64,000 nucleotides of DNA from Enoplolaimus lenunculus (lineage: Eukaryota > Nematoda > Enoplea > Enoplida > Thoracostomopsidae). Both the position numbers and the translations under genes were made by a program. Numbering within the stretch: position 1 is the stretch's first letter; every line of letters starts with the position of its first letter. The notes below the pieces were generated by a model. That model had not been told where the DNA came from. It did no database searches and saw only the letters and a list, made by a program, of their open reading frames with translations. The stretch covers positions 186,001 to 250,000 of the forward strand of contig JASANG010003255.1 in assembly GCA_030248215.1 (NCBI GenBank), written 5' to 3'. Shown here piece after piece: positions 37,576 to 49,506 of this stretch.

Positions 37576-39627
37576 GACGATTTGGCTCCTCAAGCCGTGC
37601 CCTGATCATTTCAATTAAATTTCAACTTTTCAGAGTTGAATATATATATTTTCAATCTTTGTATTTTTTTATGGACTACTACGAAACCGAAAATGTACCT
37701 GTTTTTAACAGTTAAGAAATCTGTATTTTTTAATGTTATGGCCAATGTTATTGTGTAAAAGCGACGCGCTGACGCCATTTTTTGTGTTTGATGACTGGTT
37801 TAGCGCACCTAAAATTTACTGTTAATTTTACGATACAGCTGTAGGAGGAAACTTTTTCTACAACCAAATTTTTTGAATAATTTTGTGCTTTTTCTCCCCT
37901 GTGGGTGGCTGCGAGTTTCTTGAACCTTCCGCATTTTGAAAGAAAATTCAACAGGATGGGGTTGTTCCCCCCAACCCCATACTAAGCTGTTCAGTACTCA
38001 AACAGCTAAAATCGCTTTATAAACTATAGGTTTGGACTGTTTTGCAATATATATGATAGGAAATCGATTAGCGTGGGGGGTTGAATTCAAAGTTATGGAC
38101 TCATGGGTTCTGTGAAGTGGGAAATTCAAATGTGACCTTCACAGATTGTCAGATTTGCAAGCTAGCCTTTTGCTAATTAGCATCATACTCAGGTACTTAG
38201 GCTTGGCATCTTCTTAAATCAAGAGCAGTCAGAATTTAAAATGACTCCCAGTATGTAATCTTGCGACTTGACTTGGCACTTGTAGGTTATAAAGTAGATT
38301 TTGTTTCTTGCGAAGGTAATAAAAATTTAGTATTTGACGGTGCGTATTCAATGCAAATTTTTCACTGGCTTAATTTTGAGATATAAATTAAAAATAAGAA
38401 GTCATTATTCCGATAAATATCAAGCTAAACTGAAGTTTTTTTTAATTTTGGCATGTTTTAAGAAATCAAAATTTGAAATCATGATGAAATTATACAGGAA
38501 TTTGATTCAATATTTTAACTCAGGTTTGAATACATTATTTTTTCGTCACTTCCAGCTACAGGTGAAGGAATGCAAATTATTCCGTAAAATTGATCCGTTT
38601 CCTCTATTATATATCAGTATCCGTTTTACGATACCGTCAACACAAGGTGTAAGAAAAAGCAAAATTTATACAACATGTAAGTTATAATAATAATAATCTA
38701 TATCGGTCAAAGGTCAGTTCGCTTGTACCCGGTGTCATTATTCATAATTATTATCCCCGCAGACGTAAACTAGTTTAATATTTTATACTTTCCTCCAAGA
38801 AATTGTACTAGATTAATGATTAATTTCTGGAAGAATTAAACTGGTATCGCAGTTGAATTCTTGCCCCGTTGGATTTTTCTCTCGCAAAACTGTTTATTTT
38901 TAACTGGGTTTCATTCCCTCATACACCTTTTATCGCATACTTATATAATTTTCATCCAGTTTAATTTGGCCCATCAGGTTTACTAGCACCAGATTAATAA
39001 TCTATTCTCCAGTTATTAGTTTAATTCTTGCGGGGGTGAAATTGTACCGTGACACCGGTACATGCTATATTTTACGGATAATGTGTAAGGTATCAAGCCA
39101 ATTTAATATATTTCCTGCGAAATATAATATAAAGTCTGACAATATATAAAGCAAAACATGCGATATAATACATGAAATACAAAAACAACTGCATTTAACA
39201 CATTTCTAGCAATTTTCTAGGAGTACCTGTTCAGCGGGGCAAAGCAGAGCGCAACCGCGCAAAAACACCAAAGCCGGAGATGAAATTTTGCTGGAGCCAG
39301 AGATAAAGCAAAATTAGATTACGATGAATGATGTTTGAATTTGTCAGTTTTAATTCGTCAAATTTGCCAAAAATTTATTTTATGCCTCTTCTTGAGAAAT
39401 ATTACCAACGAAAGCTTGCCAAGTCGTTCTATAGCTTCTGGAACCGGATGCAGACACTTCGATTGTACCCTACTGTACGGTGCTATTACTACGTGCAACT
39501 AAACGTACAGTGTTTCGTATCTGAATTTTACATGCCCCATTACACATACATTGCATTCGTTGAAAATGCTATCAACATATGATTCATAAAAGTTGGCAGT
39601 ATAAGTAATTTACTGAAAATGTTTTAC
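37576..39627. other. Intergenic spacer, testican 3' side
   Basis: No recognised gene. An open frame at 38334-38687 (117 codons) shows no family resemblance. A terminal-inverted-repeat element occupies 38729-39057. Confidence 0.45.
38729..39057. mobile_element. TIR element with ends CCGGTGTCA
   Basis: Begins ccggtgtcatt and ends gtgacaccgg, flanked by tac on both sides (possible 3-bp TSD). Second-tier inverted parts (atccccgcag and gcgggggtg; taaactagtttaat and attagtttaattc) lie inside. No coding capacity. The superfamily is uncertain; a 3-bp TSD would suit PIF/Harbinger. Confidence 0.55.
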
Positions 39628-42600
39628 TTAAAGATGTTGTCTCGGTTTTTGAATTTTCTGAAACGGCAAATCATCTTCATTGTCTTCTTCTTCTAAAAAT
39701 TCATGTTATAGTTTAACACACATTTGTTTATGGACACTCTTACCACAAGCTTTTAGGCTTGGGTTCAGTGTTAGTTTAGAAAAAGACTTACAGCAAGCTA
39801 AGACTACGCATAACAATTTTTCTAAGCGTGAGACTAAGTTGCAACTTGAAATGAGGGGAAAGTAACAGGTAAATATTTTAGTTCGTTCAGCTTTCCCTCT
39901 CGAGTGCACTTCGCTTACTGTAGTGACCCGAATCAGAGGGGGGGCTGATATTTATTTGGCCTCTCCAGCGGGTACCCCCTTGTTATTCGGTTACGGACTG
40001 TTATTTATTTTTAACCCACGCTCCGCCACCCTTCGTCACTGATATATATCCGGTACTGCAACTATCCGTTGAATTAAACGTTTGTCTTGCGTCAACAGTT
40101 TGAGCGATCATGCACGTTTATACTTAGGAATGTACTTTCAAAGTTTAAGTACGTATTAAAGGTTCGAACTCAATTATATTTGGTCCTGGAGTCATTTATA
40201 CACTACTTTTAGGAATAACTGACCTTCATGTACTCTAATTAGGATTTAGGGACTCTATCCGCTTACGGACTCTTATTAGGGATACGTACTCCTATTGATT
40301 GGGACTCAAAATGGGAACCCCCTCTTATTACCCCACACCCTCTTATTCGGGTCACTACAGTAGGTTCATTATATACACTGCAAAAAATTGTGAGTCAAAT
40401 TGACTCTTTCCGAAATACGCTCTACGGGACTACACAAACTGAGTCAAATTCGACTCCAGACAGAGTCAAATTCGACTAACTTAGTCACACGTTTGACTCT
40501 GGTGGAGTCAAATGTGACTCAGTTTGTGTAGTCCCGTAGAGCCTATTTCGGAGAGAGTCAATTTGACTCACCATTTTTTGAAGTGTAGGAGTTTATGTAC
40601 TCATCGACTAAATATGAATATATTTCAGGTTATGCAAAAACCTTCAAAATACTTCAACTTCAACAACCTCCATCTTTTGTGTTTTAAGAATCCTCAGGAC
40701 CGCTTCTAAAACGTACCGTACTGTCCACAATCCGGACGACCATTACGTACACGGGATCCGTCAAATTCGCGCCCCAGTTTATCAGAACACCAGCATGTGT
40801 TCTCGTGGCATTGAACCGGTTTAAAAAATCCTTCCACATCGCATCGTGGATGATAGGCTCCTGAAATATGCACCAGCACTAATATAGTATACATGTTTGT
40901 GTACTTTACCGTCCTACACATACATTAGTGCTAATTGAATCAAAGCAATAGGCTTTATTTAGCTCCTGTGTTAAGCTTAGGCTAGTAAAAACAATAAACA
41001 AGCTGGGAGAGAATACTTTATTATAGTTTTTTGGTTAAGCGGCCCAAACTGACACCCAAGTTTCTATCTTGTCTCTAAGCAGTGTAATATAAATTCCAAA
41101 CGAGCGTGGTTTTAACAAAGAGCTTTTATGGATCAAACACTGCGTGCGCTTCTGTGACTTGCCTGAAATGTGATTCTACGGGATGAATTTATACCTGAAA
41201 ATTATATATTGCTAAATGTTCGTTATTGAGCGTAAAGAAATTGTTCAATTGCAGGTTGGAATAGTTTGACCTGCTATTTGTTTGAAAAGCAAATTGGCGT
41301 AAATAGCTGATTGGCTTGCGACATATTGTAGTGTTGTGAAAATGTGTCAACATACCTAACAAATGAGGATCGGTCTTGTGACCCAGTTTGTGGCAAGGCG
41401 GCTCCTCGCGTTCTGAAACTTTTTACGTATATACACATTGAGTACTTTTAAATTAACCGTTGAACACGTGTTAGTGTACAAAATAGTCCAAAGGAAACAG
41501 CAGTACTATACATATAAGAATTCTTTCTGTCACTAAACAATTTCCAATGCTCTCAAGTGATGACAATTAATTGAAAGCTGTATTGTTACACATTTTTATA
41601 AACCAGGGTTATAATATTTTCATCACTGAATTATGATTGGGCAAAGCTATACTGGGCGCCCGATATACATACATCTGCGTTTCGACTTTTAGCCGAAAAA
41701 TTATTTTACAACATAAAATTTCTTTGCCATCACTTCCTTCTGTACAAAGAATTCCTGGTTCTGCGGCAAGCAAGTATTAACAAATGAGTATACCTTTGCC
41801 GCTATATGTAAAGCAGTCGCACCATTCGTCCATATCAATTTCATCATCAGCATCGGTATCGCACCGGTCAATGAAAGGTTTCAAACAATGTTCGTAGGGG
41901 TCGTTTTCCATTGAATTCAATTCGTCAGGTGTAAGCGCACCGTCGCTATCGCCGTCTAGTTTACCAAACATCCATGCTACTTCACGCGAACATGGGATAG
42001 TATGTCCTAGAATAGCAAAATACAGTGCAGAAAATAAAACTAAACAATTTCGTTAACGAGAGGCTTGAGCAACAAGTTTCAATTCAAAATTGAGTATATA
42101 TTTTTAACCCAAACTTTGAAAAACATTTTTTCTTTAAAGCTAACTACTTATTCTGTGCCATGTTGCGCAATTTTTGTCTTAAATCTGAAATAAATATAAA
42201 GGTTCCAGAGCATGTGCCCCCAATGCTCAGGTTGGGGGGCACAGCACAGCCCCCAATGTTTTCCGAGCAGATGAAATTTTTTAAACATATTGCCCAAAAT
42301 TCATAAATTTTTACAAAGTTGGGAAAATATGTCCAAATTTTTTCGCACTTTGCGCGAAAAAATAAGTACACTGCATGCACATTTTTATTGCGCGCTTAGT
42401 ATTAACCCTTAGATTAATACGTGTGGTACAAATACGCACCGCCGTGATGAAGTTAGGGCAAAGTCAACCAAACTTTAAATGCATCCCAGTTTCGCCGGAA
42501 GCAAATCAATATTGGAGAGCACAATGGTGCTTAAAATGGTCGAATGCTAAAGAGTGTTATTTTGCCAAAATCACATTTGTGAAAAAAAGTGACAGACAAG

Positions 42601-45600
42601 ATGTTCCAGTAAAATGAAGATCCACTTTATCTCTATACACTATTGCGAAAGTTTTTTCGTTTTTTCGCTTTTCCGATACCAGGTAAATGCTCATTATCAG
42701 CATGTGATTTAATCGCTTTTGTGTCTATGTGACCTCAACATTGCGGAGCAAACAAGGGTTGAGGCTCTCCAATAGCTCCATGCTGGAGGCCCCCGACGTA
42801 GAGGTAGATCCAGAATTTCTCGGTGTTCGATCTGAGGTTCTCCGTTCGAGCTCACGCTCGTGTTTGGCAGCTGTGAGGCCACCCTTCCAAAAAAGTTTCA
42901 CACAAAAGTTGCAAAATGGTGAATCTAGAAAGCGAATCAATCTTTAAAATAAATCACACTTCGCGCGAAGCGAGAAATTTTTTAAGGTTTTCTGCTAAAG
43001 TAGCTGAACAGCTCATATTTTAGGCAAAAGCTTATACAATTTTGTTTCATATGCTTCAACCAGGGGAGACAGAATACGGCACATCTCGACACTCAAAACT
43101 ACTTTTATGACCGTTCCTGAATATATTTTCTTAAATGCCATTTCAAGGCCTACAATCTGCTAAAAACTAGACTGTCGTTTAAAGTGTTTCTGTATTTGAA
43201 ATTTCAGCAAGGTGGAAGAATGTCAAAAACTCGCAAGCGAAGCTAACGAGACGCCAGGCGTTTCAAAACTTCGGCGGTTTTTGTTTCATCCGTTTAGGCT
43301 GGGGGCCACCAAATGGGGGTATGGGGTTGACTGCTCCGGCTCTGCATTCGAAGCGTTGACAAAGTGTTTGTTCTGCAGATGCAGAAGTTGCAGGATTGAC
43401 CAAATATAGTTTAATCACCCTGCAACTTCAATCTTTCTATACGTCAATATCTCCGCTATATTGTTTTCCAATAATGTGATGCTCAGACTGATTAATTTCC
43501 TTACTAAGCATGGTATTTTTTTGCGGTAATAAGTTTTTCCAATTCAACATCCGATTTCCGTTTCAGTTATTTTGATCACTATAAGTTTCTGTGTCCGATA
43601 TTTTTGCTATCCGTTTCCACCCTGGTTTCGATTTTTTAGCGATATCAGCGTAGGTATATTACGTACTTTGCTGTTAGTCTAAAGCGTACAAATTTAATAA
43701 CCGGTTGATTGTGTTGGTGGAAAAGGTATTCGACAGCTTGATATTGTGAGCTCTGGACAAAATTGGGGGGCTATGCCCCCTCAATCGGAACATTTAGGAG
43801 GGGCAAGTACCCCCTGCCCTCATACTTTCGGCGCCTGTGATGCATCCTCATAAAATCTGTTGTTGCGTATGCAAATTTCATTGTCCAATGTTTTGATGCT
43901 TCTAATGTGTTAAAAATCACACCAGTACTTTTTTCGTCTTTTAATACCTGCTGATATGCGCTTTCTGCAACTGTTCGATAGATACTTTCCATAATTTCTT
44001 GTTTAGAAAACGTAGCGCATTCTCGTTCAACTTACTGGCAATGTGCACAATTGTATTCGGTTCAGTTCGGTGTACGTTGCCAAACCAAATTTTCAAGCGA
44101 TCACCAATGGCATCGAGTTGTTTATCAGAACAACCTGAAAAAGATATATTTAAAATAAATGAAAGAAAAACGAAACAGATTTCAAGACCATCGGCTAGGT
44201 GCTTATTGCAATGACAGTACGAGCAATACATACTGTGAACAGTGTTTAACATTTATAACAAAAGACGTGAGAGCCCCGTCGGGTTCGAGCGTCAAGCTCC
44301 TATAGCTGAGTGGTCATCGTAAACGCCTCCAGCTCGTGAGACTAAGGATCGAATCTCACCTAGAATTACATCTCATGTGAAATTGGAAATATTCATGTGA
44401 GAAAGGGTTAAGCTACACAGTCGTAGGTAACAACATATGATTTTCTGCAAATCATATTTTGAAATGAAATAAATTTATACGTTGGCGTTTACATGTATAG
44501 AAACCCGACCCGATATAATGCTAAAGAATAATAATAATACATGCGAAATTACATTATCTTGCTGGCTCATTTATGAATATGGCAGCATCCAGTGCAGTCA
44601 AACTGTCCGGTTATGTGCATACTTTTTAAACAATTTATGGTTCGCCGATTTCATGTTTTATATCCACAGACTACCACCTGGACGCTTATTGAAATGGGAC
44701 GAATGGTGGGCATATATCCTTTTCCCGAAATTACCTGAAAACAAGGAAATACTTTTTAACCTTCTTCACACAATAACCTTCGAGATCGTAAAGATAACAA
44801 ACTGAAATGCTGACTACGCCTCTATAGACACCTCAATATCGTTCTCAAATAAGCACTAACTTGTATCGACCGTTTCATTCATATGTCGATTTTTAATATG
44901 CATATGCTGTCCGTGTTGTTTAGTTTTTTTCGTTTGTTTGGTAAAATAAATTTTGTGTCGGCCGTTGTTGTCATGTTGTTTCTCCTGAAAAAAATTTCAA
45001 CTTTCAAGTTTAATCTGCAAAAGCTTGTATAAATTATTAACAATTTGGATCACACACGAGCGCATTAGGTACACTTTCCTTATAATGAGCTAATGAAATA
45101 AGCAAGTATTGAAAAACTAAATCATTGCAAAACTAGGGATAAGGTAAATTTTTAAGTTATACAATGTCAATGGCGGATCCATGGGGCGGGGCAGGCCGTG
45201 CCCCCCTCCAACAGCATCTCATCAAAACGTATATAGAGTGTCAATTGCTGTTCTACGCTGTTCCGAAAGTGGCAGGCAGTTCTAGCTCATTCAAAAACAG
45301 AAACAGATGTTGCTGAAGCTGACTGGATTTTGGTTTTTCAAAACTGAATTGGCTTCCGAATCCGAGCCTTTAAATTTGTGCCTGTTTGAAACCAAATTTG
45401 AACTTATGTTGCCCCCTGTTTTTAGGTCTAAATTGCGTTGATGCGTTAGTTTTATTTGTGAGTCATCTCAATTGAACGAACGTAAAGAAGTCAATTTTAT
45501 GGCAATAGTTCGTGGTCTGTGTATGGGTCAAAAATAAGTTTACTACTTATGAAATTTTGACCCCCCCAATTGTGTGATCCTGGATCCGCCACTGTACAAT

Positions 45601-48600
45601 GTAGACGGTAGAAAGTGGCTATACCAAGATCAGTAGGTATTAAAACCGAGAGTGGATGATATATAACAATAGTGTACAACTAGATACGTTCGGTGTACGA
45701 AAAACTGCTATGTTCAATCCTATTGCGTGTGATATCGACACCGCTAAATAAAGAAGGGGGTCGGGCAAAAACACAACGAGTGCTGGCACATTTTGTACCA
45801 TGCGCAGCCCAGGTAGTTGCACACTCAAATATTACGCATTCTTGGTAAAACTAATGTCGTAAAATAGTTATACCTTCATGGAGGATAAAATACATTGGGG
45901 TTAAGCCCTTATAATTGATATGCTACTGTAGTGACCCGAGTAATAGGTGGGACTGATATTTATTGGGCTTCTCTCTCCAGAGGGTACCCCCTGTTATTCA
46001 GTTACGGACTGTTATATATTTTTATCCCACGCTCCGCTACCCTTCGTTACTGATATATATCCGGTACGGCAATGATCCGTTGAATTAAACGTTTATTTGT
46101 CTTGTATCAAAAGCTTAAGCGATATGCAAGGATTTACTTAGGAATGTACTTTTAAACTTAAGTATATATGCTTGAAAGTTTCGAACTCAACTTTATTTGG
46201 GCCTGGAGTTATTTATGCACTACAATTAGGGGCAATTGACATTTATGGACTTTAATTACGGTTCAGGGAGTCTATCCGCTTATGGACTTTTATTAGGAAT
46301 ACGGACTCCTGTTCATTAGAACTCACAACGAGGACCCCGTCTTATTACCCCCTATTAGGTATTCGGGTGACTACATCAGCAGTAAAAGACAACCTAAAAG
46401 ATTTGCTACTAAACTAACATAATTTGCAATTTTGTGAATGGCTCGTTTAGTATAAGCGGGCCCATTCACGTTTATGGAAGAGCTAAACACGGCACTGTTG
46501 AAAGCTTATAGAACTTTAACTGAATATTGTTTTGTCCGAAAATCATAATTTTAGACTTATTATACTTTAGTATATTTGGCTTTTTCAATCTTTTCCACAC
46601 GCACTTTGTGTCTTTGATCAGTTTCGAGCTCTCGAACTAAAAACAACAAATAGTTTACAGAAACACTTTGAGCAAAGTTTGGGCATGCTCGTTAGATTTA
46701 GCCAGCAGGGTACAACCGGACATCTACCGCCGGCTTCGACTACGACAGAAAATAGACTTACGGTTCCGGCCGGCTCCGCCTCCGGTAGAAGTTATGCCGG
46801 AGAGTCGGGCACTTTCGGTAGTGAAATTTTCCCTAGTTTTACAACATTTATCTGTTTGGCGTGTTTCGTTTTAAGTTTTGTCACAATCTGAGGAAATTGC
46901 CAGGATTTCGTAAAAAATAACCGCAAAACCATTACAGTGACTAGCCGTGGCTAGACATCACATCCGTGCTGAACTAATCAATTTAGTTTAAAAATGATAT
47001 TTAACGGTTGGTAATATCTGCTCACCATGTTGCCGATGCTCTACTTGCAACCAATCGGGCAATTTGTCAAATCTAAAATAGGAAACCATCGAGATTTTAA
47101 TGAAACTTAGGTTGTATCAGTTATGCTCAAAACAAAGTATCATTAAGTGCCATTGTGCATTTGCGTCATATTGCTACAAAATCAGCTAAATTTCTTCAAC
47201 TACAGACTGTACAAATTGATGTATTATTTCCATATATACATTTAGCACTCGATATACTGTACTTAGGCTGTTCGAACAACTGGTGTGACATGGGAGGCGC
47301 CTTTTAATCGGTCAGGAACATGTGAAAAAATATTAACCCTATATCTCACGCTTTTTATGCCTGGTCCTGGTATATATTTCACTAACATTGTATTAAACAG
47401 TTTGCGTTTTTTCACACAAAGTGCATTTTCATCTTTAACCAGACAAACTTCATTGCGTTTGCATCGTAACACCGCGCAGAGTTCATCTGAAATTCGTAAT
47501 AAAATTTTTTAACTAAAGTTCTTACAAATCACCACTTTTGATATTGCAAGGTGGTTTAATATTTTATAGGCCTGAACGCGCTCAGTTCAACGATACTATC
47601 CCCAGCTGTACAGATCCTCTGGTTCAACAGTTAAACTGCAGAGATTCACATAAACGATTTTTGCGTGAACCAATCTTGAAAAATACGGCCAATGTAAAGA
47701 ACAGGGGCGGAACAGTATTTATGAGCATATTCCTAAGCCTAAGCGTAAGCCTAAGCCTAAGCATAAGCCTAAGTCTAAGCTTAAGAATGAACATATTCCT
47801 AAGCCTAAGCCTAAGCCTAAGCCAGGCAAAAAATTAGTCTACAGCTTGAGCTTACTTTTTTTAGTCCTACAGAAAAACGTTCCGCCCCTGATCTTTACAT
47901 GGGCCAAAAATACGAAAACAACCTTCAGACAAATTTCACTGATTCGATGTTTCCTGTCGAGCTATCACGTTTAAAACATAAAGCTTCGCCGATAGCAACT
48001 GCAGTAAATTGGATTGCAACTGAATTAAAATAATCAGCAGATTTTCTTTGAGAATTTTAAGACAAATTTATAACAGATGTATTAAAGTGTTAGTCAATTG
48101 AACCATACTTTGTTGCATTTGGTGGTGACCAAGAATTTGAAAACGTCCTTTCAATCCATGTTCGATCTCCTGAAACTCAATGTGATGCTTATTTAATATT
48201 TAGGAATACCAAAGTTTAAAATGTTTGAGTATTTTCGTCAACAATCATGTTTAGGAGTTGCGCAAAACAACCATTCATTACTGAGTCGAATGCAGCATTT
48301 TGTGTTTTAAAACAAATGCATTTTTGAACATCCTTTTCAAAAATTATACAGTAAATTCAACATTTTCACCACAGCACACATGTAGACAAGTCATAAACAC
48401 GAAACTGTAGCGACCCGAATAAGCGGAAGGGGTAATAAGAGGAAGTCTCCATTTTGAGACCCAATCAATAGGAGTCGGTATCCCTAATAAAAGTCCGTAA
48501 GCAGATAGAGTTCCTAAACTCGAATTGGAACCCATAATGTCAATTACGTATCCCTAATTGTAGTGCATAAATGACTCCAGGACCAAATATAATTGAGTTC

Positions 48601-49009
48601 GAAACTTTAAATCATACTTAAGTTTAGTAAGTACGTTCCTAAAAGTGTAACCTTGCATTAACAAATAAACGTTTAATTCGACGGATAGTTGCAATACCGG
48701 TATATATATCAGTAACGAAGGGTGGCGGAGGGCATGTTAAAAATAAATAACACTCCGTAACCAAATAAACAAGGCGGGTACTTTCTGGAGATGCCAAATA
48801 AATATCAGTCTTTTCTCTTTTATTCGGGTCACAACAGTATATGTATACGATACTAGAATTACAGCATTCTAGTCCAACCAAGGATGCAACGTTCTTTGGT
48901 AACAAAAAATGATACCACCACTCACATTTTCTAAGGCAGACGGATGATGGCGACGACCGAATGCTATAGCGACACTAACTAAACCTATTATTAAAGTTAA
49001 AACCTTCAT
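39628..49009 (-). CDS. SPOCK: Testican/SPOCK-like secreted calcium-binding proteoglycan core
   Basis: Extracellular matrix protein of the SPARC/testican family. Exons placed: 49009-48926 (MKVLTLIIGLVSVAIAFG signal peptide), 47486 to about 47370 (follistatin-like Cys pattern, RCKRNEVCLVKDENALCV), 47072-47026, 46636-46566, 44984-44861, 44134-44036, 42006-41794, 41412-41356, 40860-40717 and 39692-39628. From 47072 onward all phases agree. The SPARC-EC domain has CSDKQLDAIGDRLKIWFG and EF-hand loops DGDSDGALTPDE and DTDADDEIDMDE. A thyroglobulin type-1 domain (CDVEGFFKPVQC, CWC, GRPDC) follows, then a short acidic tail (EEEDNEDDL). The joins 48926 to 47486 and 47370 to 47072 do not fit in phase as drawn, so an exon or splice site is missing. 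No Kazal domain like that of vertebrate SPOCK was found in the placed exons. Confidence 0.85.
39918..40360. mobile_element. CTGTAGTGACCCGAAT MITE, copy 1 (TA TSD)
   Basis: Ends ctgtagtgacccgaat and attcgggtcactacag are exact inverted repeats, flanked by TA on both sides. 443 bp, non-coding. It lies in the last testican intron. TA insertion suggests Tc1/mariner-type mobilisation. Confidence 0.87.
40376..40585. mobile_element. CACTGCAAAAAATTG palindromic MITE, copy 2 (TA TSD)
   Basis: Same family as 37026-37228 and largely palindromic: gggactacacaaactgagtc near the left side and gactcagtttgtgtagtccc near the right. TA flanks. It begins 15 bp after the preceding element, in the same testican intron. 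Confidence 0.85.
44290..44470 (+). repeat. tRNA-like SINE candidate
   Basis: Segment tcctatagctgagtggtcat has an A box and ggatcgaatctcacc a B box, 40 bases apart as in tRNA genes. The acceptor stem does not pair and an unrelated AT-rich tail follows. Probably a tRNA-derived SINE in a testican intron. Confidence 0.5.
45168..45594. mobile_element. hAT-like MITE with CAGTGGCGGATCCA ends, perfect TSD
   Basis: Left end caatggcggatcca and right end tggatccgccactg are inverted with one mismatch. The octamer tacaatgt flanks both sides exactly (45160-45167 and 45595-45602). 427 bp, non-coding, in a testican intron. End sequence and 8-bp TSD fit hAT. Confidence 0.92.
45926..46376. mobile_element. CTGTAGTGACCCGAAT MITE, copy 2
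   Basis: Begins ctgtagtgacccgagtaat after a TA and ends tattcgggtgactaca. The interior matches copy 1 closely (gttacggactgttat, atatatatccggtac, gttgaattaaacg). The right TA is lost. In a testican intron. Confidence 0.85.
46690..46900. mobile_element. CAGGGTGCAACCGG-type fragment
   Basis: Begins cagggtacaaccggacatct and runs into ccggagagtcgg and a tail with gtgaaattttcc; no right end is recognisable. This subfamily, with ctccggcaaaaat-like interior, is also seen at 50900, 51957, 53186 and 61430. Confidence 0.6.
47687..47905 (+). mobile_element. TTAGGC-carrying MITE, copy D (perfect 8-bp TSD)
   Basis: Begins ggccaatgtaaagaacaggg and ends cctgatctttacatgggcc, with the octamer aaaaatac on both sides (47679-47686 and 47906-47913). 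Two CCTAAG blocks of several units each are separated by ttaagaatgaacatatt. In the first testican intron. Non-coding. Confidence 0.93.
48405..48837. mobile_element. CTGTAGTGACCCGAAT MITE, copy 3 (inverted)
   Basis: Begins ctgtagcgacccgaataa and ends attcgggtcacaacag; it is in the opposite interior orientation to copies 1 and 2 (caatcaataggagtc, gtttaattcgacgg). TA follows the right end; the left TA is not intact. In the first testican intron. Confidence 0.85.
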
Positions 49010-49067
49010 TCTGAAGTCGATCAACATAATACGTAATAAAGCTGGTTGCATTTAAATTAGGAAACGT

Positions 49068-49226
49068 GGCCAATGTAAAGAACAGGGGCGGAACAGTATT
49101 ATAAGCATATTCCTAAGCCTAAGCCTAAGCCTAAGCCTAAGCCAAGCAAAAAATTAGCCTAAAGTTTAAGCTTACTCCATTGCAGTTCCACACAAAAACG
49201 TTCCGCCCCTGATCTTTACATGGGCC
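49068..49226 (+). mobile_element. TTAGGC-carrying MITE, copy E (perfect 8-bp TSD)
   Basis: The cleanest copy, 159 bp. It begins ggccaatgtaaagaacaggg, has one uninterrupted block of about four CCTAAG units, and ends cctgatctttacatgggcc. The octamer ggaaacgt flanks exactly (49060-49067 and 49227-49234). Its near edge is 58 bp upstream of the testican ATG, in the 5' UTR or promoter. Confidence 0.94.
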
Positions 49227-49348
49227 GGAAACGTCAAACTGTAATATTTCGAATCAAATTTTCAAACTAAAATACAGTGCAAATTTATTCCAAGTGTTTA
49301 AGGAGTCTACCCGCGACACACTTTTGCCCACCATTATTGTTACTTGTG

Positions 49349-49506
49349 CAGGGGCGTCCGCAGAAAATTATATTTGGGGGCACCGAATATTTTGGGTCCC
49401 CCACAATTGCAATTCAATATTATTTACTTTTAGACCCAGTCTATTTGTGGGGCACCGCCAATTTCGGGGGGACGGCCCCCCAGTAGCCCCCGTGGGGACA
49501 CCCCTG
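49349..49506. mobile_element. Short hAT-like element with CAGGGGCGTCC ends
   Basis: Begins caggggcgtccgcag and ends gggacacccctg, with a G/C-rich interior (gggggcaccg, gggggacggcccccc). Flanks tacttgtg and cttttgtg agree partly. Located 340 bp upstream of the testican ATG. Confidence 0.6.

Noticed and set aside
43771-43992. Open frame downstream of the testican exon 44134-44036
   Set aside because: The exon ends at a clear gtaagt and joins in phase to 42006-41794, giving the expected SPARC-domain order; the frame between is intronic read-through and includes transposon-like G/C runs.
44297-44372. Functional tRNA gene
   Set aside because: A and B boxes are present but acceptor-stem pairing fails; better explained as a tRNA-derived repeat.
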